Assembly: GCF_035510375.1 (NCBI RefSeq)
Contig: NZ_DATKHG010000046.1
Strand: one strand, 5' to 3'
DNA: 64,000 nucleotides
Origin: Paenibacillus_I sp035510375
Lineage (GTDB): Bacteria; Bacillota; Bacilli; Paenibacillales; Paenibacillaceae
The notes beneath the pieces were generated by a model, which saw nothing but the letters and a program-made list of their open reading frames with translations, was not told where the DNA came from and ran no database searches. Positions 1-7,796 of this stretch are shown here, in pieces. The number at the start of each line of letters is the position of its first letter. The first letter of the stretch is position 1. A program made the translations under genes and the position numbers.

Positions 1-625
1 TTACCAAATGTATTGGCAGGTGTACTTCCATCCAGTCACCCGTAGCTCGGAAATCATTCTTCGCCAAATTTTTCGCAGAGCGAAGGAGCTTTATGCGGGT
101 AGTTACGGATTTTTGTCGAAGATGCCCGATGCGCTCGTTTCTTTATTCGAGGGCACGCTTGACGTGAATGGCTATTACCGGCTGGATGAAGCGCTCGTTC
201 AGACCGTGTTCATGCAATGGATCCAGGAGCGGGACGAGCTGCTTGCGGAGCTGTGCCGCCGCTTTCTGCACCGCAGGCTTTATAAATACGTTACGATGGA
301 CCACCGCGACGAAGCGTTCTGGTCACGAATACGCCACGCTTTCAGGTCTGCGGGACTTCACCCGGATTACCATCTGGAGATTGATTACCCGTTCGATCTT
401 CCGTATCATGTATACCGACCCGGTACAACCGAAGGAGAGAACAAGCCGCCTATTCTGATGCTCGGCGACCAGGACAAATTGGAGGATATCTCCGCCATGT
501 CCGACATCATCCGTTCGATCGCCGGGTTGCACAGAGGCAAGTTTCACCTCTATTACCCAAGAGAGACGCTAATGAAACACAAAAATCATTTCGACACAGA
601 AATTCGACAATTTTTCGAGCTTTGA
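1..625 (+). CDS. HD-domain phosphohydrolase family protein, C-terminal part
   Basis: The reading frame is open from the window edge (codons TAC CAA precede the first ATG at 8), so this is the 3' end of a longer gene. The stretch YWQVYFHPVTRS followed by long amphipathic helices is typical of the region after the HD core in bacterial HD-superfamily dNTPase-like proteins (YwfO/YdhJ type). The catalytic His-Asp residues would lie upstream and cannot be seen, so activity cannot be judged. In B. subtilis metS is the usual neighbour upstream of tatD; here it is this gene instead. Ends with TGA 35 bp before tatD. Family assignment rests on general resemblance only. Confidence 0.7.
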   Translation, partial: YQMYWQVYFHPVTRSSEIILRQIFRRAKELYAGSYGFLSKMPDALVSLFEGTLDVNGYYRLDEALVQTVFMQWIQERDELLAELCRRFLHRRLYKYVTMDHRDEAFWSRIRHAFRSAGLHPDYHLEIDYPFDLPYHVYRPGTTEGENKPPILMLGDQDKLEDISAMSDIIRSIAGLHRGKFHLYYPRETLMKHKNHFDTEIRQFFEL

Positions 626-659
626 CAATCGGTATACGCAGGGAGGGAAACGTTGCGAC

Positions 660-1427
660 ATGCTTATCGACACTCACACTCATTTGGATTCCCCGAAATT
701 CGACAACGACCGGGAAGCGGTCATTGCCCGGGCCGTTGAAGCCGGCGTGGGCAAGATGATCAATATCGGTTTCGATCGGGAGACGATTCCGACGACGATG
801 GCGCTGGCGGATCGATATGATTTTATTTACGCAGCCGTCGGCTGGCATCCTGTGGAGAGCATACAAATGCGCGAGGGTGATCTCGAATGGATAGAGGAAC
901 TGTGCAAACACGAGAAGGTGGTGGCGATCGGGGAGATCGGATTGGACTACCATTGGGACACCTCACCGAAAGAAGTGCAGCATCGCGTGTTCCGCGAACA
1001 AATCCGGCTGGCCAGGAAGATCGGCAAGCCGATCGTGGTTCATAACCGAGACGCGCATGAAGATATCGTCCGGATTTTGCGGGAGGAGAAGGCGTCGGAG
1101 GTCGGAGGGGTGATGCACTGCTTCTCGGGAAGTTGGGAGACGGCTAAGCAATGCCTGGATATGAATTTCTATATTTCTTTCGGAGGACCGGTTACGTTCA
1201 AAAATGCGAGGGTACCGAAGGAGGTTCTCGGCAAAGTGCCGCTCGACCGGATTTTGGTGGAAACGGATGCGCCATACCTGGCTCCCGAGCCTTACAGAGG
1301 CAAACGGAACGAGTCCGGACACGTCGTTTATGTGGCCGAGGCTGCGGCCGAAATTGTGGGCATAAGCCGAAACGAACTTGAGACGATCACCACGGAAAAT
1401 GCCAAAAACTGTTTTGGGTTTCGGTGA
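660..1427 (+). CDS. tatD: TatD-family metal-dependent hydrolase / DNase
   Basis: A 255-residue TIM-barrel amidohydrolase of the TatD/YabD family, cytosolic, with metal-dependent (deoxy)ribonuclease activity known for family members. The full metal-site set is visible: H6 and H8 (DTHTHLD), E92 (GEIGLDYH), H128 (VVHNRDA), H153 (MHCFSG) and D203 (ETDAPYL). Length is normal. A purine-rich GGGAGGG lies 12 bases before ATG 660, rather far but the only candidate site. The same position in B. subtilis is yabD, between metS and yabE. No promoter of its own is obvious in the 34-bp gap, so it may be read with the upstream gene. Confidence 0.95.
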   Translation: MLIDTHTHLDSPKFDNDREAVIARAVEAGVGKMINIGFDRETIPTTMALADRYDFIYAAVGWHPVESIQMREGDLEWIEELCKHEKVVAIGEIGLDYHWDTSPKEVQHRVFREQIRLARKIGKPIVVHNRDAHEDIVRILREEKASEVGGVMHCFSGSWETAKQCLDMNFYISFGGPVTFKNARVPKEVLGKVPLDRILVETDAPYLAPEPYRGKRNESGHVVYVAEAAAEIVGISRNELETITTENAKNCFGFR

Positions 1428-1549
1428 TTTTGATCACGAAAGGGAGAATTCGAGATCTATCCGGTGAAAAAAGTAATCTTTGTTTGCGAAATTGCAGCTT
1501 TTTTACGGGATTTTCCGGAAATAAGCTATATATCGTCTTTAAAGCGTTC

Positions 1550-1579
1550 TTTACAATGTAGGTCTAAAGGCTGTATGAT
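1550..1579 (+). promoter_or_regulatory. Sigma-A-type promoter of the c-di-AMP riboswitch / yabE leader
   Basis: TTTACA (1550-1555), 18 bases, TATGAT (1574-1579). It starts transcription about 25 bases ahead of the riboswitch aptamer, which fits a leader promoter. Each hexamer is one base from consensus. Confidence 0.6.
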
Positions 1580-1607
1580 TTTCCTCAGAGCTTGATGTTG
1601 TATCCCA

Positions 1608-1793
1608 TTTCCAGATCGCTTAATCTCCATTCGGAGAGCGGGGGAACCGATACGGCGCTACGCCAACCCACAGCGGACACGTCGTATATGAATTCTTCTT
1701 GGGGTGAATTTTTGCAACGATCCATATTTAGGATCCGAGCGAAATAGGGCAACTCTCATGTCCGAACCCGACAGCTAACCTCGCAAGCGTACA
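1608..1793 (+). promoter_or_regulatory. Cyclic-di-AMP riboswitch (ydaO-yuaA type)
   Basis: The conserved core of the ydaO/yuaA aptamer is present in order: CGCTTAATCT at 1617, GCGGGGGAACC at 1638, GGGGTGAAT at 1701, AGGGCAACTCT at 1746, GTCCGAACCCGACAGC at 1760, and CTAACCTCGCAAGCG ending at 1789. The 5' CGCTT (1617-1621) pairs with AAGCG (1785-1789) to close P1. Riboswitches of this class bind c-di-AMP and usually shut expression off by termination; they often sit before cell-wall and osmotic-stress genes. The next gene, 270 bases on, is a 3D-domain cell-wall protein, so high c-di-AMP is inferred to lower its expression. Identification is by recalled consensus, not a covariance-model search. 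Confidence 0.9.
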
Positions 1794-1848
1794 TAGAGAG
1801 GTCGTCTCGTGCATCCACATTTCCCAATGTGAATCTTTGTCTTCCGCG

Positions 1849-1889
1849 GAAGCCACGAAGGATCCTCTGTCGTCGGCTTCTTTTATTTT
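1849..1889 (+). terminator. Intrinsic terminator of the c-di-AMP riboswitch
   Basis: GAAGCC (1849-1854) plus ACGA pairs with TCGT and GGCTTC (1875-1880) with one bulged base, followed by TTTTATTTT. It lies 60 bases past the aptamer, the expected place for the expression platform of an OFF switch. Confidence 0.7.
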
Positions 1890-2061
1890 GCGAATATCGC
1901 AGAATGCCTCGACATAGGGTTACAGGGGAGGTGGACCGAACGGGCGTATCTCTGGGGGCAGGGCGTGCGTGCTGTTCGGCGCATGAAAATAACATATAGT
2001 CGCGTCAAAGACAATCATGCATCACTCTATGACGGCGGGGCTATGAAGGAGGACCGAAGAA

Positions 2062-3210
2062 GTGGGTGTGTTCCGGGTATTGGAATCCCATGGGCAACGA
2101 TCATCCCGCATGACTTTCGCGTTGCGATGGAAGCATGGAAACTTGCGTTTGATTCTGCTTAGCGCTATTATCTCAATCGCTATGACTTTCATGTTGTTGG
2201 TGTTGGTGTACGGAACGGCTGACAAAAGCGTCTCCGTAGTATTGAATGGACAAGAAACCGTTGTTTCAACCAAGCAATGGTCCCTTCAACGCCTATTGGA
2301 TGAACAAGCCATCACGATCGGACCTAACGATCAGGTATCGATGCCACTCAGCGCGGCCGTCAAAGACGGCGACCGGATCGTTGTCGATCAAGCGGTGCAA
2401 GTGACGGTGAAGGCGGATGGAAAGGCTGAAACGTTCTACACGACGGCAAGAACGGTGGGAGCGGCGATCGGGCAAACCGATATAAGTATCCGTGCGCAGG
2501 ATAAGGTATATCCATCCTTGAATACGGAGCTCAAAAGCCGAATGAACGTAACGGTAGTGCGGATCGACAAGCAGCTTGCGGAGACCGAGCACGTACTGCC
2601 GTTCACGGTAGTCAAGAAAAACGATCCGAACTTGGAGACCGGCAAAACGAAGGTTGTTCAGAAAGGCCGGCAAGGCCTGATCGTCAAAAAGTTCGAGAAG
2701 ACGTTCGCGGACGGCAAGCTGGTGGAAACCAAGCTGCTGACCAAGTTTATGGAGACGTCGAAGCGGGATCAGATTGTGGCTGTCGGTACGAAGAAGCCGG
2801 AGCCGGAAGTTGTTGTGCTGTCGGCAAAGTCGCCCGAAACGGCGGCCGTCTCGAAGCAGGGCGTTTCGTTCAAGGCGAAGAAGGTGCTGAAGAACGTGAC
2901 CTTAACCGCCTATACGGCGGGCGTGGAATCAACCGGAAAGAGCAAAAGCGATCCCGAATTCGGGATTACGGCATCCGGCGCCAAGGTAAAAGAAGGCCGT
3001 ACGATTGCCGTCGATCCGAAGGTCATTCCGATCGGCTGGTGGGTATACATCGAGGGCATCGGCTTCCGCCGTGCGGAGGATACCGGCAGCGCGGTCAAAG
3101 GCAACAAGATCGACGTTTACTATGACAGCAGGCAGTATGCTTTGAAGTTCGGCAGGAAAAAAGGCTTTACGGTATACGTGTTAGGTCCGAATAAGCCGAC
3201 CGCGGCCTAA
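2062..3210 (+). CDS. yabE: YabE-like cell-wall protein: DUF348, G5 and 3D domains
   Basis: A 382-residue exported or membrane-anchored wall protein. An N-terminal hydrophobic segment (about residues 32-52) is followed by two ubiquitin-like DUF348 repeats (about 55-160), a G5 domain (about 170-250) and a C-terminal 3D domain (about 285-378). The 3D barrel shows the conserved acidic residues in AVDPKVIP, AEDTGS and KIDVYY that place it near the MltA/RpfB-type lytic transglycosylase fold, so peptidoglycan remodelling is the likely role. Start is GTG 2062, eight bases after AAGGAGGA; the segment before the membrane helix is charged. Control by the c-di-AMP riboswitch upstream is inferred. Same position as yabE in B. 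subtilis. Confidence 0.9.
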   Translation: MGVFRVLESHGQRSSRMTFALRWKHGNLRLILLSAIISIAMTFMLLVLVYGTADKSVSVVLNGQETVVSTKQWSLQRLLDEQAITIGPNDQVSMPLSAAVKDGDRIVVDQAVQVTVKADGKAETFYTTARTVGAAIGQTDISIRAQDKVYPSLNTELKSRMNVTVVRIDKQLAETEHVLPFTVVKKNDPNLETGKTKVVQKGRQGLIVKKFEKTFADGKLVETKLLTKFMETSKRDQIVAVGTKKPEPEVVVLSAKSPETAAVSKQGVSFKAKKVLKNVTLTAYTAGVESTGKSKSDPEFGITASGAKVKEGRTIAVDPKVIPIGWWVYIEGIGFRRAEDTGSAVKGNKIDVYYDSRQYALKFGRKKGFTVYVLGPNKPTAA

Positions 3211-3281
3211 TAACAGGCTGTACAGCCGTTCGGCAACTCGTGATTAATCCTATGAGACTGACGGGATTTTATGCCTGTCCC

Positions 3282-3330
3282 AACCTCTATGCGCGGCCGC
3301 TCTTTTCGGGCGGCTTCGGTAGAGGTTTTT
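3282..3330 (+). terminator. Terminator after yabE
   Basis: AACCTCTA (3282-3289) pairs with TAGAGGTT (3320-3327), with an inner GCCGC/GCGGC helix, and is followed by a T-run. Confidence 0.75.
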
Positions 3331-3416
3331 ATCTTGTTGGCCATGTATAGCTTTAGACGATCGAGGTCACCCTTAGGTTGCAGCGAAGCCGCGCATCGGG
3401 AAAGGAAATTTCTGCA

Positions 3417-3980
3417 ATGCTGAAAGAAGTTATTGTCGTTGAGGGGAAAGGCGATACCGCAGCGATTAAAAGGGCCGTCGACGCGGATACGATTGAGACC
3501 GGAGGCTCGGCGGCGGGCGAAGAGGTGCTTCGGCGGATCGAGCTCGCGGCGGAGCGGAGGGGCGTCATTATTTTCACCGATCCGGATCATGCGGGCGAAC
3601 GGATTCGGCGTATTGTGGCCGCCCGCGTGCCGGGCTGCAAGCATGCCTTTCTTCCGCGGGAAGAGGCGACGTACAAGGGGGACATCGGCATCGAGCATGC
3701 GGCGCCCGAAGCGATCAGGCGGGCATTAGCCTCGGTGCGCTCCGAGGCGGCCTCCAAGGACGGCGGCGAAGTGACATGGGACGATATGATCGCCGCCGGC
3801 TTGATCGTTCACCCCGATGCGGCCGCCCGCAGGCTGGCGCTCGGGAAGCTGCTCGGAATCGGGTATGCGAACGGCAAACAGTTCCACAAGCGCTGCACGG
3901 TGTTCCGCATCTCCAGGGAGGAGTTCGGACAAGCGGTGTCGGCCATGGAAGCGGGCAAGGAGAGAGGAGACGAACGATGA
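3417..3980 (+). CDS. rnmV: Ribonuclease M5, 5S rRNA maturation
   Basis: A 187-residue Toprim-domain nuclease that makes the mature ends of 5S rRNA. Toprim motifs are clear: VVEGKGD at residues 7-13 and the DPD pair at 55-57 (FTDPDHAGERIRR). Start at ATG 3417 is preferred because AAAGGA lies 10 bases upstream and the product begins directly with the Toprim strand (MLKEVIVVEG). An upstream in-frame TTG at 3378 would add 13 unsupported residues. Stop TGA overlaps the rsmA ATG, so the two are translationally coupled, as in B. subtilis. Confidence 0.93.
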   Translation: MLKEVIVVEGKGDTAAIKRAVDADTIETGGSAAGEEVLRRIELAAERRGVIIFTDPDHAGERIRRIVAARVPGCKHAFLPREEATYKGDIGIEHAAPEAIRRALASVRSEAASKDGGEVTWDDMIAAGLIVHPDAAARRLALGKLLGIGYANGKQFHKRCTVFRISREEFGQAVSAMEAGKERGDER

Positions 3981-4879
3981 CGGATGAGCGGCGCGGGGCG
4001 GCGGTCCCTGAGGTTTCCTCCCCGAAGCGGACGAAGGACATCATTGCCAAGTACGGCTTCCAATTCAAGAAAAGCCTCGGCCAAAATTTTCTTATCGACG
4101 GCAATATTTTAGGTAATATCGTAGAGGCCGCCGAATTGGATAAAAGCAAGGGCGCGCTCGAGATCGGACCCGGCATCGGCGCACTCACCGAACGGTTGGC
4201 CAAGACGGCGGGCGCCGTCACGGCCGTCGAAATCGACCAACGACTCATCCCGATCCTTCGGGAGGTGCTCGCGCCTTACGATAATGTGAGCGTCGTCCAC
4301 GGGGACGTGCTCAAGCTTGATCTGAAGGCGATCATCGCCGAACGGTATAAAGGCGTGAATCCGATCAGCGTGGTCGCCAATCTTCCTTATTACGTAACGA
4401 CGCCTATCCTGATGAAGCTGCTTGAGGATCGGCTGCCGCTCGAACATATCGTCGTCATGATTCAGAAAGAGGTCGCGGAGCGTATGGCGGCAAAGCCCGG
4501 CGGCAAGGATTACGGCAGCTTGAGCATCGCCGTCCAGTACTATAGCGAGCCGCAAATCGTCTGCGCGGTTCCCCATACCGTATTCATTCCGCAGCCGAAC
4601 GTCGATTCGGCCGTCATCAAGCTGACGCTGCGCGATCGGCCGCCTGTCGATGTCGAGGACGAATCGCATTTTTTCCGCATCGTGCAAGCCTCGTTCGCCC
4701 AGCGTAGGAAGACGCTCGCCAACAACTTGTCCCTCTTATTCGGCAAAGAACGCCGCGAAGAGACGGCGGAGCTGCTGCAAGCGTGCGGCGTCGATCCCGG
4801 ACGAAGAGGAGAAACGCTGTCGCTGGCGGAATATGCGCGCATCAGCAACGCGCTGCTCGCCAAAGGCTGGCCGATATAA
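3977..4879 (+). CDS. rsmA: 16S rRNA (adenine1518/1519-N6) dimethyltransferase
   Basis: KsgA/RsmA dimethylates two adjacent adenines near the 3' end of 16S rRNA during small-subunit assembly. The 300-residue product shows FKKSLGQNFL (about 30-39), the SAM-binding EIGPGIGALT (62-71), the acidic VEIDQRL and the catalytic NLPYY motif, then the C-terminal helical domain. ATG 3977 overlaps the rnmV stop (ATGA) and has AGGAGA before it. Length is normal. A terminator overlaps its stop codon. Confidence 0.96.
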   Translation: MTDERRGAAVPEVSSPKRTKDIIAKYGFQFKKSLGQNFLIDGNILGNIVEAAELDKSKGALEIGPGIGALTERLAKTAGAVTAVEIDQRLIPILREVLAPYDNVSVVHGDVLKLDLKAIIAERYKGVNPISVVANLPYYVTTPILMKLLEDRLPLEHIVVMIQKEVAERMAAKPGGKDYGSLSIAVQYYSEPQIVCAVPHTVFIPQPNVDSAVIKLTLRDRPPVDVEDESHFFRIVQASFAQRRKTLANNLSLLFGKERREETAELLQACGVDPGRRGETLSLAEYARISNALLAKGWPI

Positions 4880-4893
4880 TCGGCCGGCCTTTT
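4862..4893 (+). terminator. Terminator overlapping the rsmA stop codon
   Basis: AAAGGC and GGCCGAT (4862-4875) pair with ATCGGCC and GCCTTT (4879-4891) with one mismatch and an ATA loop, then TTTTGTT. The stem includes the TAA stop. Confidence 0.7.
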
Positions 4894-4908
4894 GTTGTGC
4901 GCCACGCT

Positions 4909-4937
4909 CACCAACCCTGGCGTTCTCCCATAGGATA
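4909..4937 (+). promoter_or_regulatory. Candidate sigma-K promoter of yabG
   Basis: CACC (4909-4912), 16 bases, CATAGGATA (4929-4937) fits the sigma-K pattern mACm-N16/17-CATAnnnTA. yabG is a mother-cell sigma-K gene in B. subtilis. The inferred start point would leave a very short leader with the Shine-Dalgarno near its 5' end, which is a reservation. Confidence 0.5.
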
Positions 4938-4958
4938 GACGAAGAGGTGATTTGGCCC

Positions 4959-5873
4959 ATGAGACAAGGGGACTTTGTCGTGCGTAAATCTTACGGCGGC
5001 GACGTGTTGTTCCGGATTGACGGGTTCGTGCGGCATTCGGCAATCCTGAAGGGAACAGACTATCGGCTGCTGGCCGATGCGCCGTTCTCGGACCTGGAGG
5101 TCGTCGACGACCCGGAGTCGACCGGCGCTGTCCGCGAGGTGCGGGTGAAGGAGCATGAAACGATGAGGCGCTTCCAACGACAAACTCAACGGCTGCATGA
5201 AGAGCGGGAGGGAGAACCGGCGGGAAGGGGGACGCCGCCGACTGCCGACATGTATTTCGATGTGCCGGGTAGAGTGCTGCATTTGGACGGCGACGGCTTG
5301 TACATGCGTAAAAGCATGCAGCTGTACGGCCAGCTTCGCGTGCCCGCGCACGGTGTGCATGCGCATGAATCGCAAATGCCGGATCTGCTGCGCCGGCTGC
5401 TTCCCCGAATCCAACCGGATATCGTCGTCATAACCGGACATGACGGCGTCCTGAAACATCCGCCCGGCGGCGTCGAGGACACGGCGCACCGGCCGCAGGA
5501 AGGGTTTCAACATCTCAGCAGCTACAAAAATTCGCTTAATTTTGTGAATGCCGTGCGGGTGGCGCGCGAGTATGACCGGAACCGCGACAGCTTGGTCGTG
5601 GTGGCCGGCGCTTGCCAATCCCATTTTGAAGCGCTGCTGCAAGCCGGTGCGAATTTCGCCAGCTCGCCCGGCCGTATTTTGATCCATGCGCTCGATCCGG
5701 TATATATCGCCGTGAAGGCGAGCCACACGTCCATCCGCGATACGATCAGCCTGGCGGATATCGTGAGGGGAACGATCAGCGGAGCGGAAGGCGTCGGGGG
5801 CATTGAAACGATGGGGAAACACCGCATTGGCCTGCCCAGGCCGAAAACGGTGCAGAAGGCGGCTCTAATGTAA
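4959..5873 (+). CDS. yabG: Sporulation-specific protease YabG
   Basis: YabG is a mother-cell cysteine protease that trims spore coat and cortex-associated proteins. The 304-residue product matches the family's length and has the conserved GHDGVLKH block (H161) and GACQSHFEALL block (C219), the likely catalytic His and Cys (inferred from the conserved positions). Start ATG 4959 follows AGAGGTG by about nine bases. It lies between rsmA and veg as in Bacillus, and has its own candidate sigma-K promoter, so it need not be co-transcribed with rsmA. Confidence 0.9.
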   Translation: MRQGDFVVRKSYGGDVLFRIDGFVRHSAILKGTDYRLLADAPFSDLEVVDDPESTGAVREVRVKEHETMRRFQRQTQRLHEEREGEPAGRGTPPTADMYFDVPGRVLHLDGDGLYMRKSMQLYGQLRVPAHGVHAHESQMPDLLRRLLPRIQPDIVVITGHDGVLKHPPGGVEDTAHRPQEGFQHLSSYKNSLNFVNAVRVAREYDRNRDSLVVVAGACQSHFEALLQAGANFASSPGRILIHALDPVYIAVKASHTSIRDTISLADIVRGTISGAEGVGGIETMGKHRIGLPRPKTVQKAALM

Positions 5874-5925
5874 GCCGTGAACCGGCAGGAATGGTTAGAG
5901 AAGATTTTTAATGAAAAAAAGCCCG

Positions 5926-5955
5926 TTGACAAATTCTTTAGTTGGTTGTTATAAT
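5926..5955 (+). promoter_or_regulatory. veg promoter P1 (sigma-A consensus)
   Basis: TTGACA (5926-5931), 18 bases, TATAAT (5950-5955). Both hexamers are perfect. Confidence 0.8.
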
Positions 5956-5966
5956 TATTGCTTTAT

Positions 5967-5995
5967 TTGACACGACCCCTCTAATTCGGTATAAT
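5967..5995 (+). promoter_or_regulatory. veg promoter P2 (sigma-A consensus)
   Basis: TTGACA (5967-5972), 17 bases, TATAAT (5990-5995): a full consensus promoter 41 bp after P1 and ending 28 bp before the veg ATG. The B. subtilis veg promoter is likewise very strong. Confidence 0.85.
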
Positions 5996-6022
5996 GGACA
6001 AGGAAAGAGGTGGTAGTGGACA

Positions 6023-6298
6023 ATGGCAAAAAATGCGCTGTTGGAAATCAAACGGAGCTTGGAAGCACATGTCGGATCCAAAATTTGTCTTCGCGCTAAC
6101 GGCGGTCGCCGGAAGACTATTGAGCGTACCGGTGTGTTGGAAGAAATCTACCCATCTGTTTTCATTGTCAAACTCGATCAGGAACAGCACGCTTTTAAGC
6201 GTGTTTCTTACAGTTATGCGGATATTTTAACCGAGTCGGTGGAAGTCACGGTTGTCGGCGACGACGGGCATGTCCGGATCACGTATATTCAGCACTGA
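6023..6298 (+). CDS. veg: Veg protein
   Basis: A 91-residue small beta-barrel-like protein of the Veg family, reported to influence biofilm matrix genes and spore outgrowth in B. subtilis. The product starts MAKNALLEIKRSLE and has the family block ANGGRRKTIER (25-35) and the conserved YSYADIL (62-68). AGAGGTGG lies about nine bases before ATG 6023. Two full-consensus promoters in tandem imply heavy vegetative transcription. Biochemical function is not settled. Confidence 0.93.
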   Translation: MAKNALLEIKRSLEAHVGSKICLRANGGRRKTIERTGVLEEIYPSVFIVKLDQEQHAFKRVSYSYADILTESVEVTVVGDDGHVRITYIQH

Positions 6299-6307
6299 AG
6301 CCCGGCC

Positions 6308-6337
6308 GTATGGATGGAACGGAGGCGGCGCATACTA
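6308..6337 (+). promoter_or_regulatory. Sigma-G promoter of sspF
   Basis: GTATG (6308-6312), 18 bases, CATACTA (6331-6337). This matches the forespore sigma-G pattern gHATR-N18-CATnMTA at every position, and it is 44 bp before a spore-protein gene. Confidence 0.75.
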
Positions 6338-6380
6338 AGCGGGACGACTTCAAGCATAACGCATGCCGGAAGGAGGACCT

Positions 6381-6572
6381 ATGATGAGCCGCAGAAGACG
6401 GTCGATCATGTCGGAAAGCTTCAAGAACGAGCTGGCCCAGGACCTCGGTTTTTACGATACCGTGAAGACGGAGGGCTGGGGCGGCATACGCGCGAAGGAT
6501 GCGGGCAATATGGTCAAGCGGGCGATTCAGTTGGCCGAGCAATCAGCAGCCACACGGAATAACCGGCCGTAA
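6381..6572 (+). CDS. sspF: Small acid-soluble spore protein, alpha/beta type (SspF-like)
   Basis: A 63-residue DNA-binding SASP made in the forespore. It contains the alpha/beta SASP pattern with FKNELAQDLGFYDTV (about 20-34), where ELA resembles the GPR protease site, and the conserved EGWGGIRAKDAGNMVKRAI (36-54). Start is ATG 6381 (MMSRRRR), five bases after AAGGAGG; an upstream in-frame ATG at 6363 would place the ribosome site inside the gene. The sigma-G promoter just upstream supports forespore expression. Product is slightly shorter than major SASPs, like B. subtilis SspF. Confidence 0.9.
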   Translation: MMSRRRRSIMSESFKNELAQDLGFYDTVKTEGWGGIRAKDAGNMVKRAIQLAEQSAATRNNRP

Positions 6573-6594
6573 CCGAATAGGATAGGCAGACTCT

Positions 6595-6634
6595 GAACGA
6601 CCGATGCGTTTCTTTAACGCGCCGGTCGTTTTTC
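6595..6634 (+). terminator. Terminator after sspF
   Basis: AACGACC (6596-6602) pairs with GGTCGTT (6624-6630), with an inner GCGTT/AACGC helix, and is followed by a T-run. Confidence 0.8.
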
Positions 6635-6660
6635 GCATTTAGGCGGGTAAGTGGTATAAT
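6631..6660 (+). promoter_or_regulatory. Candidate extended -10 promoter for ispE
   Basis: TGG-TATAAT at 6652-6660 is an extended -10 element; no good -35 hexamer is seen at the right distance. It would give a leader of about 190 bases before ispE, in which nothing else was recognised. Confidence 0.45.
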
Positions 6661-6860
6661 AAGGGCTCCGGTTGTTCGGTGTCTTCGCTCCGTTTCGCGC
6701 CCGTTTCCTGATCCAATTAGCCCAAGCAAGGTGGAAACGGGCACAAACAAGTCGTTCTTACCCCGAACAACCTCCGCAGCAATTGAATGAAAATAATCAT
6801 GAGAATAATCGTGTTACAACAAAGCTGCGATGAAAGCATAACGAGCGGGTGAAAAGATCG

Positions 6861-7715
6861 ATGAAGGTATACGAGAAAGCGCCGGCCAAGATTAATCTTT
6901 TGCTGGATGTGCTGCATAAACGGGATGACGGATTCCATGAGGTCGAGATGATCATGACGATGGTTGATCTTGCCGATCGTCTGACGATGGAAGAGCTTCC
7001 AAGGGACGGGATCATTATTTCAAGCCAGGCCGGTTATATCCCGCTGGACGAGAAGAACCTGGCGTTTCAAGCCGCCAGGCTGATTAAGGAAAGATATAAC
7101 GTTCGCAAAGGCGTCTACATCCATTTGGACAAGCATATCCCTGTCGCGGCGGGGCTGGCGGGCGGCAGCAGCGACGCGGCCGCCGCGCTGCGCGGCCTGA
7201 ATCGGCTATGGGGGCTCAACATTCCGCAGGACGAGCTTTGCCGGCTGGGCGCAGAACTCGGCTCGGACGTGCCCTTCTGCGTGACGGGAGGCACGGCGGT
7301 TGCCCGCGGACGGGGGGAGAAGCTGGAGCCGATTGTGAATCCGCCGCAATGCTGGGTCGTGCTGGCCAAGCCCCCGATCAACGTGTCGACCGCGGATGTA
7401 TATGGGCGGTTTCGAGCGGCGGGGCTGCGTGAGCACCCTTCTACTTCGGCTATGCGGTCCGCGATCGAACGCGGCTCTTTCGCGGACGTATGCGCCGGTC
7501 TCGGCAATGTGCTGGAATCGGTCACCCTGGAACTGTATCCCGAGGTGCGGCAGATGAAAAAAACGATGCAGCGCTTGGGAGCGGACGGCGTGCTGATGTC
7601 CGGAAGCGGACCGACGGTTTTCGGCCTTGTGGCCAAGGAAGCCAAAGTGGCCCGCATTTATAACGGTCTGCGCGGTTTCTGCAAGGAAGTGTACGTGGTA
7701 AGAATGCTGACATGA
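6861..7715 (+). CDS. ispE: 4-diphosphocytidyl-2-C-methyl-D-erythritol kinase
   Basis: IspE is the ATP-dependent GHMP kinase of the non-mevalonate (MEP) isoprenoid pathway. Key features are YEKAPAKINL at the start (K10 region), the glycine-rich ATP loop PVAAGLAGGSSDAAAAL (94-110) and GSDVPFCVTGG, then a C-terminal MSGSGPTVFGL motif. ATG 6861 is favoured over the in-frame GTG at 6849 because homologues begin at M-(K/R)-(V/I)-x-E-K-A-P-A-K-I-N and GGGTGA is about nine bases upstream. Length (284) is normal, and its place before purR matches Bacillus. Confidence 0.96.
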   Translation: MKVYEKAPAKINLLLDVLHKRDDGFHEVEMIMTMVDLADRLTMEELPRDGIIISSQAGYIPLDEKNLAFQAARLIKERYNVRKGVYIHLDKHIPVAAGLAGGSSDAAAALRGLNRLWGLNIPQDELCRLGAELGSDVPFCVTGGTAVARGRGEKLEPIVNPPQCWVVLAKPPINVSTADVYGRFRAAGLREHPSTSAMRSAIERGSFADVCAGLGNVLESVTLELYPEVRQMKKTMQRLGADGVLMSGSGPTVFGLVAKEAKVARIYNGLRGFCKEVYVVRMLT

Positions 7716-7729
7716 GTTTAACGTTCTTC

Positions 7730-7769
7730 TTGATAAAAACCGTATAAAAATGTTATATTGTCAATATAA
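7730..7769 (+). promoter_or_regulatory. purR promoter with perfect palindrome over the -10
   Basis: TTGATA (7730-7735), 18 bases, TATATT (7754-7759) with an extended TGT just before it. A perfect palindrome, TTATATTG-T-CAATATAA (7753-7769), covers the -10 and start region and looks like an operator. It does not resemble the PurBox (ACGAACATT-type) known for B. subtilis PurR. Confidence 0.6.
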
Positions 7770-7796
7770 TATTCGGATTTTATCGGGGGGATAGCC

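Noticed and set aside
1756..1995. Minus-strand frame over the c-di-AMP riboswitch
   Set aside because: It lies across the aptamer and terminator and encodes an unfamiliar Arg-rich peptide.
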